Shown one piece after another: positions 1 through 6,380 of a stretch of 12,599 bases of DNA. The position numbers and the translations under genes were made by a program. The first letter of the stretch is position 1; each line of letters starts with the position of its first letter. The DNA is taken from contig CAKSJP010000036.1 of the NCBI GenBank assembly GCA_934463425.1, positions 1 through 12,599 of the forward strand, read 5' to 3'. The notes below the pieces were generated by a model. That model was not told where the DNA came from and did not search any database. It was given only the letters and a program-made list of their open reading frames with translations. Source of the stretch: an uncultured Ruminococcus sp. (GTDB lineage: Bacteria > Bacillota > Clostridia > Oscillospirales > Ruminococcaceae).

Positions 1-39
1 CTTTTCCTCAACAGCCTGTCCAAAACAGTCAGCCTATTC

Positions 40-68
40 ATTCTACCACACTTTCACCGTTTTGTCAA
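40..68 (-). promoter_or_regulatory. Sigma-A promoter P2, tandem to P1
   Basis: On the minus strand TTGACA (63-68) is followed by a 17-bp spacer and TAGAAT (40-45, one mismatch to TATAAT). It has the same direction and spacer length as the promoter at 183-211, with the -35 boxes 143 bp apart. Further downstream on the minus strand, GAGGAA (4-9) resembles a ribosome site, so a start codon may lie only a few bases outside the window. Tandem strong promoters are also usual for stable-RNA operons; the window does not decide between these. Confidence 0.75.
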
Positions 69-182
69 GTGAACTTTTCTTGAACAAGTTCCGCTCCCCA
101 CTGTCGATCTCCCGATCCGTTCTCTTACTTCCCTTTATTCCTCATTTTCACTCGACTCCCGCTCCCGTGCGACAGCTTTATT

Positions 183-211
183 ATTATATCATGCTCTTCT
201 CGCTTTGTCAA
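183..211 (-). promoter_or_regulatory. Sigma-A promoter P1, reading out of the left edge
   Basis: On the minus strand there is a perfect -35 TTGACA (206-211), a 17-bp spacer and a perfect -10 TATAAT (183-188). A TG one base before the -10 makes it an extended -10, and an A/T-rich stretch lies just upstream of the -35. It points left, away from every gene in the window, and sits just past the terminator of the lipoprotein gene. It must serve a gene beyond position 1. I see no gene in 1-280. Confidence 0.85.
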
Positions 212-275
212 GTATATTTTTGTGAACACCGCCAACTTTTTCTTGTCTGTTATGCACAATTCGCCATTCAAATTC

Positions 276-314
276 AAAAAAAGCGTCCTTGACATCACAC
301 TGTCAAGGACGCTT
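276..314 (-). terminator. Rho-independent terminator of the lipoprotein gene
   Basis: A perfect 14-bp stem (281-294 with 301-314) encloses a 6-nt loop and is followed on the minus strand by a run of seven T (276-282, overlapping the stem base). It begins 35 bases past the lipoprotein stop codon and is well formed for leftward transcription. Confidence 0.92.
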
Positions 315-348
315 AGCCGCTTAGCTATATTATTTGATTTCTCTGCCC

Positions 349-1749
349 TTAGTTAGAAGCACTGCTGCTGTCCATGTCGATCTTGAATGCATCATAACGC
401 TTGATAGCACTGTCATTCTTCTCGACCTTCTGTGCATTTCTCCAGTCCTCTTCCTTTGCCTTAAAGTCATCGCCATATTTCTGTGATGCAACCGACTGAC
501 ACTGCTCCTCTGTCCAGAGGTCATCTTCCGTCATACGCTCTGTAATATCCCGGCGCAAAACGATATAATAGGCATCATCATCCTCTACGATATCCGGAAC
601 GCCCTGTTTCGCATCGTTGAAAATATAGTTATACACCTTTTCAGACGGTGTATAGGTGATGTCCTCTTCCTTGGTGTCCTTATCTGTGGTCACCTTGGCA
701 ATAATATTTTCACTTGCATAGGGAGATGTTGTAGTTGTGGTTTCGGCAGAGCTGTCCTCACTGCTGTCTTCTGCGGCAGTAGTCGTCGTTTCATCCGCAG
801 CGCTGTCCTCTGCTGCTGTGGTATCTGCTGCACTTTCATCTCCGGCAGTTGCAGTAGTCTCTGCGCTGTCTTCCGCAGCCGTTGTAGTGGTTGTGGTTTC
901 TTCTGTTGTTGTGGTGGTTGCTTCTGTCGTTGTTGCAGGAATCTCGTTGCCGTCTGCATCTGTCGCAGAAGTTGCGGTTTCAGCCGCTGCCTCTTCGGAA
1001 ATCGACGTCACATAAGCATTGTAATCGCTCTGTACAGCATCCATCTCTTCTTCCATTGCGTCCTCGTCCGACTTTGCCTCAATCTGGCTCAGATAGTCCT
1101 CTACCTTCGCCTTCATATCCTTCTTGCCGGCATCATCCAGCGCATCACCATTGCCGTCCTTCAGATCAAATTTCAGATAGCGCACACGGGCATTGTTGTC
1201 CACATAGTATTCTTTCAGTTCGTCCTCAGTTACACCCTCTTCGCCGCCTGCATCATAGTAATACAGGAAAAGCTCATTGGACTTGTAGATGCTCTCCAGC
1301 ACACTCTTGACGGAATTTTTGGAAATTCCGTTTTTCTCATAGGTCTCGCCGTTCTTATCCCAGAAGCTGTCCATGGTGCTGTTGATGTCGGTTTTGTCCT
1401 TTTCCTCCAGGGACAGTCCCAGCTCATCAAACTGCTTGTTAAATGCCACATAGTCCTGGCAGTATTCCAGGGTCTTGTTCTTGATCCACTCTTCTGCGCT
1501 GACGCCGTCCATTTTCTGTTCCTTGACGACTTTATCATCACTGACATCCAGTTCTGAATTCTGCGACTGCAGATCCTGTGTCAGCTCCATGTAAGACTGA
1601 TACGCATAATAGATATAGATACCTGCATCTACCTTTTCACCGTCGATTGTCATCGCATACGCGGTGCCGCTGCCGACTGTACAGCCTGCTCCGGCAACTG
1701 TCATTGCTGCAGCTGCCACGATCGCAGCAGCCTTTTTCCATCTGAACAT
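349..1749 (-). CDS. Secreted lipoprotein, PrsA/SurA-like foldase with low-complexity insert
   Basis: The protein has 466 residues and is probably an extracytoplasmic folding factor anchored by a lipid. Residues 1-23 form a signal peptide: MFRWKK, then an Ala-rich hydrophobic stretch, then Cys23 in AGAGC. That lipobox is imperfect because position -3 is Gly. Residues about 35-180 are helical and charged like the N-domain of PrsA/SurA proteins. RVRYLKF near residue 190 sits where parvulin domains carry VRHIL. Residues about 245-345 are an insert rich in Thr, Ala, Glu, Ser and Asp. After it, the stretch ending DDAYYIVLRRDITER resembles the last parvulin strand. This start is chosen because GGAGGT lies 7 bases upstream; an in-frame ATG 87 bases earlier has no such site. 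The gene is monocistronic, between its own promoter and terminator. Whether it retains prolyl isomerase activity cannot be told; many such clostridial proteins act only as chaperones. Confidence 0.75.
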   Translation of the reverse strand: MFRWKKAAAIVAAAAMTVAGAGCTVGSGTAYAMTIDGEKVDAGIYIYYAYQSYMELTQDLQSQNSELDVSDDKVVKEQKMDGVSAEEWIKNKTLEYCQDYVAFNKQFDELGLSLEEKDKTDINSTMDSFWDKNGETYEKNGISKNSVKSVLESIYKSNELFLYYYDAGGEEGVTEDELKEYYVDNNARVRYLKFDLKDGNGDALDDAGKKDMKAKVEDYLSQIEAKSDEDAMEEEMDAVQSDYNAYVTSISEEAAAETATSATDADGNEIPATTTEATTTTTEETTTTTTAAEDSAETTATAGDESAADTTAAEDSAADETTTTAAEDSSEDSSAETTTTTSPYASENIIAKVTTDKDTKEEDITYTPSEKVYNYIFNDAKQGVPDIVEDDDAYYIVLRRDITERMTEDDLWTEEQCQSVASQKYGDDFKAKEEDWRNAQKVEKNDSAIKRYDAFKIDMDSSSASN

Positions 1750-1845
1750 AGTTTTGATACCTCCGAAAAAATAAAACAGTCTTGCGGTTGTACCGCCAAA
1801 GGCGAATCCGGTGCAAAAGCGCCTGCCGCAATCCAATACGTTTTT

Positions 1846-1874
1846 ATTATACTATATTTTTTTGCATAAGTCCA
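1846..1874 (-). promoter_or_regulatory. Probable promoter of the lipoprotein gene
   Basis: On the minus strand a perfect TATAAT (1846-1851) lies 17 bp downstream of TGGACT (1869-1874, four of six matches to TTGACA). Transcription would give an untranslated leader of about 90 bases before the ATG at 1749. Confidence 0.6.
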
Positions 1875-1922
1875 TACTTTCACGAAATTTTTTTTCGTTT
1901 TTCAGAAAACTTTGATTTTCAA

Positions 1923-1951
1923 TTGATTTCGACTGGCTTTTGTGATATAGT
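1923..1951 (+). promoter_or_regulatory. Promoter of the short-chain dehydrogenase gene
   Basis: TTGATT (1923-1928), a 17-bp spacer and TATAGT (1946-1951) with a TG one base upstream (extended -10). It is about 40 bases before the start codon and back to back with the lipoprotein promoter. Confidence 0.65.
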
Positions 1952-1989
1952 AAAAAAAGAACATCACACACAAGAGAGGAGTTTTTCAA

Positions 1990-2748
1990 ATGAAAGCACT
2001 GATTACGGGCGCGACCTCCGGTATCGGAAAAGCCATCGCAGAAGAAATGGCAAAGCGAGGGATTTCACTCATTCTGACCGGGCGCAATGAAGCTGAACTG
2101 CGCCGGATGCAGAAAGCGCTTCCGGTCTCCACAGAGATCATCGCTCTGGATCTGACAGAGAATCAGGCACCATTCACCTTATACGAATTTTGTAAAAAAA
2201 AGCATGTGGATATACTGGTGAACAACGCCGGTTTCGGCGTATTCGGCAAGTTTACGGAAACGGCACTCCAGGAGGAACTGGAGCTGCTTCAAGTCAATGT
2301 CCGTGCACTGCACATTCTGACAAAATTGTTTCTGCGGGATTTTAAAAAGCGAAACAGCGGCAGAATCCTCAATGTGGCATCCAGTGCCGGATTTTTGACA
2401 GGGCCGCTCTTCTCTTCCTATTATGCCTCCAAGAACTATGTGGTACGCCTTTCCCTGGCGATCGCCGAGGAACTGCGCCGCGAAAAGAGCCGCGTCACCA
2501 TCAGCATTCTCTGTCCCGGTCCGGTAGACACCGGATTCAATGACCGTGCCGGCGTACAGTTTCGGGTAAAGGCACTGACACCGGAAGCTGTGGCAAAGGA
2601 AGCGGTATTGGGTGTTCTCACCGGAAAGCTGCTGATTATCCCCGGCATGCTCATGCGCGCCGGCGTTGCCGCATCCCGGCTTGTACCGGAAAAGCTGCTT
2701 TCCCGCATTTTGTATCACGTCCAGGCCGCCAAGCAAAACGAAAAGTAA
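1990..2748 (+). CDS. Short-chain dehydrogenase/reductase (classical SDR)
   Basis: A 252-residue cytoplasmic NAD(P)-dependent oxidoreductase. It has the classical SDR layout: TGATSGIG cofactor motif at residues 6-13, TGRN at 30-33 (an Arg after the second strand usually favours NADP), NNAG at 78-81, a catalytic Ser at 131-132, the Tyr144-x3-Lys148 pair (YYASK) and PGPVDT near 176-181. Length is normal for the family. GAGGAG lies 8 bases before the ATG. It resembles the DltE/YqjQ-like general SDRs, whose substrates are mostly unknown, so none is assigned. It is the only plus-strand gene in the window, has its own promoter, and shares a bidirectional terminator with the opposing EamA gene. Confidence 0.9.
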   Translation: MKALITGATSGIGKAIAEEMAKRGISLILTGRNEAELRRMQKALPVSTEIIALDLTENQAPFTLYEFCKKKHVDILVNNAGFGVFGKFTETALQEELELLQVNVRALHILTKLFLRDFKKRNSGRILNVASSAGFLTGPLFSSYYASKNYVVRLSLAIAEELRREKSRVTISILCPGPVDTGFNDRAGVQFRVKALTPEAVAKEAVLGVLTGKLLIIPGMLMRAGVAASRLVPEKLLSRILYHVQAAKQNEK

Positions 2749-2769
2749 GGGCAGCACACCATAAGAAAA

Positions 2770-2812
2770 AACGGAGACTTCCGCAGCGGAAAGTCTCCGT
2801 TTTTTATTTTTT
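2770..2812. terminator. Bidirectional terminator between convergent genes
   Basis: ACGGAGACTT (2771-2780) pairs with AAGTCTCCGT (2791-2800), extended inside by CCG/CGG with one bulged A. A T-run follows on the plus strand (2800-2805, then 2807-2812), and five A at 2766-2770 give a T-run on the minus strand. It serves the dehydrogenase gene (+) and the PerR operon (-). The plus-strand T-run overlaps the EamA stop codon (2804-2806). Confidence 0.9.
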
Positions 2813-3691
2813 GTCCGATTCCTTGTTATAGAAAAACATGACCACCGCCATAGCAATAATGATGCAGTAGCCCAAGATACTCAGCCAATCCGGAATCTGC
2901 GCAAACAGCAGAAATCCCAGTCCGGCTGCAAAAATGATCTGGGTATAATCATAGACAGAGATTTCCTTCGCCGGTGCATAGCAATACGCCGAAGTCACGC
3001 CGAACTGTCCGCCTGCCGCAGAAACGCCTGCCATCACCAGACACAACAGTTGTCCCCATGTCATAGGCTCAAAAGCAAGCAACAGGTACGGCAGTGTGAC
3101 GATGCAGGAAAAAGCGGAAAAGAAAAAGACAATATACGCTTTGTTTTCCCCCAGCTGTCCCAGACGGCGCACCATAGTATACGCCACGCCTGCACCAAAA
3201 CCGCCCAGCAGTCCGATCAGAGACGGGAAAAGATCTGCATTGGCAAAGCTGGGCTTGATGACACAGAGCGCACCGATAAATGCACCCAGCACGATCAGCC
3301 CCTGCTTCCAGTTCAGCTTTTCCCGAAGAAACAGCCAGGAACAGAGAATGGCGAAAAAAGGAGACATTTTATTGAGAATGGACGCATCTGACAGCGCCAG
3401 ATGATCGATGGCATAGAAATTGCACAGGATTCCCAATGTACCAGCAGCGGCGCGAATCAACAGGAACGGAAGCGTTCCCTTCTGCGGCAAAAATGACCGC
3501 GGGCCGCCGCGTTCCCGCAGCAGCATCACAAGCGCCAACAGCAGCGCTACAAAGTTCCGGAAAAAGCTCTTTTCAATAAATGGCAAATCACCAGACAGCC
3601 GCACAAATGCATTCATCCAGGCAAAACAAAATGCCGAGAGGATGATACTGATCATGCCTTTTTGCCGATTGGATAACGATATTTTTTTCAT
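2804..3691 (-). CDS. EamA/DMT-superfamily transporter
   Basis: A 295-residue integral membrane protein with about ten hydrophobic helices in two similar halves, as in two EamA domains. Family features are the N-terminal stretch from FCFAWMNAFVR, the end of the first repeat (SPFFAILCSWLFLREKLNW followed by GALCVIKPS) and a short Lys-rich C-terminus after the last helix. Members export metabolites, amino acids or drugs; no substrate can be assigned. The start MKKISLSN lies 19 bases past the stop of the upstream CLC gene. No clear ribosome site is present, so translational coupling to the CLC gene is likely. A longer reading with the same stop would overlap the CLC gene and has no family support. 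It is the last gene of the PerR operon. Confidence 0.85.
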   Translation of the reverse strand: MKKISLSNRQKGMISIILSAFCFAWMNAFVRLSGDLPFIEKSFFRNFVALLLALVMLLRERGGPRSFLPQKGTLPFLLIRAAAGTLGILCNFYAIDHLALSDASILNKMSPFFAILCSWLFLREKLNWKQGLIVLGAFIGALCVIKPSFANADLFPSLIGLLGGFGAGVAYTMVRRLGQLGENKAYIVFFFSAFSCIVTLPYLLLAFEPMTWGQLLCLVMAGVSAAGGQFGVTSAYCYAPAKEISVYDYTQIIFAAGLGFLLFAQIPDWLSILGYCIIIAMAVVMFFYNKESDKK

Positions 3692-3710
3692 GCTTGCATC
3701 ACAGCTTCTT

Positions 3711-5003
3711 TCATTGACGTGTCTTGTGGCTGACATAGCCGCCGGTAAACTTTGAAGACAAAAACGTCTGTTCTCCATACAGCCCATAATAACCGGACAG
3801 CAGATAGCTCACCGCAATGGCAAGGAGATAATACGGCGCACCAGCCATGCCGAACAGCTCCGCCGCGATCATCATAGAGGCTAGCGGACAGTTGGTCACG
3901 CCGCAGAACAGCGCAGTCATGCCCACAGCCGCACACAGCGACGGAGACAGCCCCAGGAGATGCCCGAAGAGGCATCCAAAGGTTGCGCCAATAAAGAATG
4001 ACGGCACGATCTCTCCGCCCTTAAAACCGCCTCCCAATGTCACTGCGGTAAAGAGCATCTTCGCCAAAAAAGCGTACCAGACCACCTCTCCGGCAACTGC
4101 GCGGCGCATCACATCGCCGCCGATGCCCAGATAATCCTGATTCCGCGCCAAAAGCGCCAGCACCCACAGGATGCCGCTGGCAAGCAAAATACGCACATAG
4201 GGATTTTTACAGCATCGCTTCAGCAGATGCTCTGTCTGATGGAGCAGTACGCAGAACAAAACGCTTACCGCTGCACAGCAAACGCCCAGCAGCAAAATTT
4301 TCAGTGCCGGAACGACCTGAAACGCCGGAATCTCTCCGAGGGCGTATTTTGCCAAAGGAATGCCGCATCTGCCAGCCAGCCAGGATGCCGTCAGAGACGC
4401 AACAGTACAGGGCACAAGCGCCGCATAACGCATTGCACCTACGCAGACTACCTCCATAGCGAATACAGGAGCAGCGATCGGCGTACGAAAAATCGCAGAA
4501 AACGCCGCAGACATACCACATAGCATCAATACCTGCTTGTCTCGCTCTGCCAAGCGAAAAAGCCGTCCTAAAACACTGCCGATACTGCCGCCCAGCTGCA
4601 GAGCAGCGCCCTCTCTGCCGGCACTTCCGCCGCAGAAATGCGTCACCACTGTGGAAACAAAAATCAGCGGCGCCATCTGCACCGGAAGTTCTATCTCCGA
4701 CCGCAGAGAAGCCAGCACCATATTCGTTCCCTTATCATTCTGGTCGCGGCTGACTTTATACAGCCAGACGATCAGCAGACCGCCAATCGGCAGCAGCAAA
4801 ATTGTCCACCAGTGCCCAACACGAAACGCCGTTGCACACTGAATGGCGTACACAAAGGCGATGCCGATCAGTCCGACCAAAACGCCCATAAGCATCGAAT
4901 AAAACACCCACCGCAGCAGCAGCCGCAAGTGAGACAGCACATGAATCCCACTATGTATCACGCGCCCTTTCCAACGCATGAAAAATCGTTCTCCGGAACG
5001 CAT
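3711..5003 (-). CDS. CLC-F type fluoride/proton antiporter
   Basis: A 430-residue membrane protein of the CLC chloride channel/antiporter superfamily. The sequence GGSAGREGAALQLGGS (residues 125-140) carries the gating glutamate E131. GFKGGEIVP (326-334) replaces the GxFxP motif of chloride-type CLCs. The usual GSGIP anion-site loop is absent and GTNMV (92-96) stands in its place. From memory, GREG-x-A-x-Q-x-G, GFKGGE and an Asn-containing GxNxx loop are marks of the CLC-F clade, which expels fluoride from the cytoplasm by F-/H+ exchange. Chloride transport is the less likely alternative. The start at 5003 is chosen because GGGGAGG lies 6 bases upstream; a longer reading would run into rubrerythrin. 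It follows rubrerythrin by 71 bases with no terminator between, so it is probably co-transcribed. I see no fluoride riboswitch. Confidence 0.85.
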   Translation of the reverse strand: MRSGERFFMRWKGRVIHSGIHVLSHLRLLLRWVFYSMLMGVLVGLIGIAFVYAIQCATAFRVGHWWTILLLPIGGLLIVWLYKVSRDQNDKGTNMVLASLRSEIELPVQMAPLIFVSTVVTHFCGGSAGREGAALQLGGSIGSVLGRLFRLAERDKQVLMLCGMSAAFSAIFRTPIAAPVFAMEVVCVGAMRYAALVPCTVASLTASWLAGRCGIPLAKYALGEIPAFQVVPALKILLLGVCCAAVSVLFCVLLHQTEHLLKRCCKNPYVRILLASGILWVLALLARNQDYLGIGGDVMRRAVAGEVVWYAFLAKMLFTAVTLGGGFKGGEIVPSFFIGATFGCLFGHLLGLSPSLCAAVGMTALFCGVTNCPLASMMIAAELFGMAGAPYYLLAIAVSYLLSGYYGLYGEQTFLSSKFTGGYVSHKTRQ

Positions 5004-5074
5004 ACCATTCCTCCCCACAAACAGAATCCCCTGAAAAGCAGCACCTTCCAGAGGATTGTTTTGTTTCCTGTCAC

Positions 5075-5617
5075 TCAATAATTTTTCGCTTTTACCTGAA
5101 AATAGGCCTGCGGATGCTGACAAACCGGACAGATCTCCGGCGCTTTTTTGCCCACTACAATATGACCGCAGTTGGCACATTCCCAGATGACATCGCCGTC
5201 TTTGGAGAATACGCAGTCTCCTTTAATATTGGCAAGAAGCTTACGATAACGCTCCTCGTGTTCTCTTTCAATCGCGCCCACTGCCTCAAACAGCGCCGCG
5301 ATCTGTGTGAAACCCTCTGCCCTTGCCTGCTCAGCAAACGCAGCATACATATCAGTCCATTCGTAATTTTCACCAGCCGCAGCATCTTCCAGATTCTCCG
5401 CTGTTTCCGGAATCCGGCCGCCGTGCAGCAGCTTGAACCAGATCTTTGCATGTTCCTTTTCGTTGTTCGCCGTCTCTTCAAACAACTTTCCGATCTGCAC
5501 ATAGCCATCCTTTTTGGCTTTGGACGCATAATAATTATATTTTGTAAACGCCTGCGACTCCCCTGCAAAAGCTGCCAGCAGGTTCATTTCTGTCTTTGTT
5601 CCTTTTAATTCTGCCAT
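5075..5617 (-). CDS. rbr: Rubrerythrin
   Basis: A 180-residue cytoplasmic non-haem iron protein that reduces hydrogen peroxide to water in anaerobes, using electrons from rubredoxin or a related donor. Residues 1-130 form the ferritin-like four-helix diiron domain: E20 (AGESQ), E53 and H56 (NEKEH) match the classical ligands, and EWTDMY (86-91) and EREH (117-120) supply the second half. The C-terminal rubredoxin-like domain has CANC (147-150) and CPVC (163-166) to hold one Fe(SCys)4 centre. Length and domain order (diiron then rubredoxin) are those of classical rubrerythrin, not the reverse form. GGAGGAG lies 6 bases before the ATG. It follows perR by 15 bases, the usual PerR-target pairing, so peroxide derepression is expected. 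Confidence 0.96.
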   Translation of the reverse strand: MAELKGTKTEMNLLAAFAGESQAFTKYNYYASKAKKDGYVQIGKLFEETANNEKEHAKIWFKLLHGGRIPETAENLEDAAAGENYEWTDMYAAFAEQARAEGFTQIAALFEAVGAIEREHEERYRKLLANIKGDCVFSKDGDVIWECANCGHIVVGKKAPEICPVCQHPQAYFQVKAKNY

Positions 5618-5632
5618 ATTGGTCTCCTCCTT

Positions 5633-6046
5633 TTATTTGGCATCCTCCTGTCCAACAGGATGCTTCTCTTTTTGACAAGCAGGACACAAGCCTGTAAAAA
5701 CAATGTGGTGCGACTCAACCAAAAAACCTTCACTGCCCACGATTTTTTTGCACAGTTCTGTCTGATATGGCATATTCACATCAAATACCCGACCGCAGCC
5801 GCGGCATTCCAGATGATAATGCGGTTTGGTATTAAAATCGAAACAATCTGCACCATCCGGAATGGGAATATGCAGGATCTCACCCTGTTTCGACAGAATT
5901 TTCAGATTGCGATACACCGTTGCCTTGCTGATCAGCGAATTTTCTGCTGAGATCTCCCGAAAGATCTCATCCGCAGTGGGGTGATTGTGCATTCGCCGAA
6001 CAGTTTCCAACACCAGCCGCCGCTGTAACGTGTTACGATTTTTCAT
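5633..6046 (-). CDS. perR: PerR peroxide-sensing Fur-family repressor
   Basis: A 137-residue Fur-family regulator. The winged-helix domain covers residues 1-60, with recognition helix SKATVYRNLKIL (40-51). The metal residues match Bacillus subtilis PerR with a constant offset of 15: H22, D70, H76, H78 and D89 correspond to H37, D85, H91, H93 and D104, the Fe/Mn sensing site whose histidines are oxidised by peroxide. C81, C84, C121 and C124 correspond to the structural zinc cysteines 96, 99, 136 and 139. Asp, not Glu, at the 104-equivalent (D89) is the feature that separates PerR from Fur. AAGGAT precedes the ATG. It heads the operon with rubrerythrin, CLC-F and EamA. Autoregulation is likely, given a PerR-box-like sequence at its promoter. 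Confidence 0.92.
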   Translation of the reverse strand: MKNRNTLQRRLVLETVRRMHNHPTADEIFREISAENSLISKATVYRNLKILSKQGEILHIPIPDGADCFDFNTKPHYHLECRGCGRVFDVNMPYQTELCKKIVGSEGFLVESHHIVFTGLCPACQKEKHPVGQEDAK

Positions 6047-6121
6047 AAAAAATCATCCTTTGAAGTCATAACCAATGCTGTTTCTGCGATTTGCCGCCAT
6101 ACAGCTAATAGTATTTGTTCT

Positions 6122-6136
6122 TAATTAATATTATAT
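6122..6136 (-). promoter_or_regulatory. Candidate PerR box overlapping the -10
   Basis: The 15 bases read ATATAATATTAATTA on the minus strand and match about 10 of the 14 defined positions of the Bacillus PerR box (TTATAATnATTATAA). The overlap with the -10 is where an autorepressor would block polymerase. The region is A/T-rich, so a chance match is possible. Confidence 0.4.
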
Positions 6137-6158
6137 ACTATATGGTTAGACTTGTCAA
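6130..6158 (-). promoter_or_regulatory. Promoter of the perR-rubrerythrin operon
   Basis: On the minus strand a perfect TTGACA (6153-6158), a 17-bp spacer and a perfect TATAAT (6130-6135). It lies about 85 bases before the PerR start codon. Such a strong core promoter suits a unit held in check by a repressor. Confidence 0.88.
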
Positions 6159-6192
6159 GCGTTTTTCAGAAAGATTCATGCAGCAGCATTGG

Positions 6193-6216
6193 GGCAGTAC
6201 TGCACAAAGCTTGTGC
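6193..6216. repeat. One end of a repeat related to the 9177-9272 element
   Basis: These 24 bases match 20 of 24 bases of 9177-9200, and all four differences are transitions. CTGCACAA/TTGTGCAG (6200-6207 and 6211-6218) forms an 8-bp hairpin with a 3-nt loop. No opposite end is visible nearby, so it is a solo or decayed end. The rest of the gene-free stretch 6047-6380 holds the perR promoter and two hairpins. Between 6219 and 6250 I see nothing else I can assign. Confidence 0.6.
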
Positions 6217-6250
6217 AGATTTTATGAAAATATACTCTAGAAGCTGTTTG

Positions 6251-6269
6251 AAAAAAAGCAATGTTGCTT
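6251..6269 (-). terminator. Second, small terminator-like hairpin
   Basis: On the minus strand AAGCA and TGCTT pair around a 4-nt loop and run straight into a T-run (6251-6257). It lies just past the stronger hairpin at 6279-6318 and may act as a backup terminator for the amino-acid locus. The stem is short, so the call is weak. Confidence 0.4.
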
Positions 6270-6278
6270 CTATAAAAC

Positions 6279-6318
6279 AACCGGTCTGAGATTCCAATCA
6301 TAGAATCTCAGACCGGTT
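6279..6318 (-). terminator. Terminator of the cyclodeaminase gene
   Basis: A perfect 16-bp stem (6279-6294 with 6303-6318) has an 8-nt loop. On the minus strand it is followed by TTGTTTTAT, a broken T-run. It lies about 60 bases past the cyclodeaminase stop codon and separates that locus from the perR operon. Confidence 0.75.
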
Positions 6319-6380
6319 TCATTTATATGCAGTGAGAAAAGTGATGTACTTTTCCATGTCTCTCTCGCTGTCAGCCAAAC

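Noticed and set aside
62..292. Plus-strand 76-codon frame at the left end
   Set aside because: It runs through two minus-strand promoters and into the terminator hairpin, has no ribosome site and no recognisable protein.
737..1015. Plus-strand reading frame coding almost only Val, Ser and Ala
   Set aside because: It is the antisense image of the Thr/Ala/Glu/Ser insert of the lipoprotein. It has no family resemblance and lies inside a well-supported gene.
5004..5180. N-terminal extension of the CLC protein
   Set aside because: It overlaps the rubrerythrin 3' end and has no family similarity. The ATG at 5003 has a strong ribosome site.
5004..6200. Fluoride (crcB) riboswitch before the CLC gene or operon
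   Set aside because: I looked for the conserved GGCGAUGG-type 5' motif and pseudoknot on the minus strand and did not find it.
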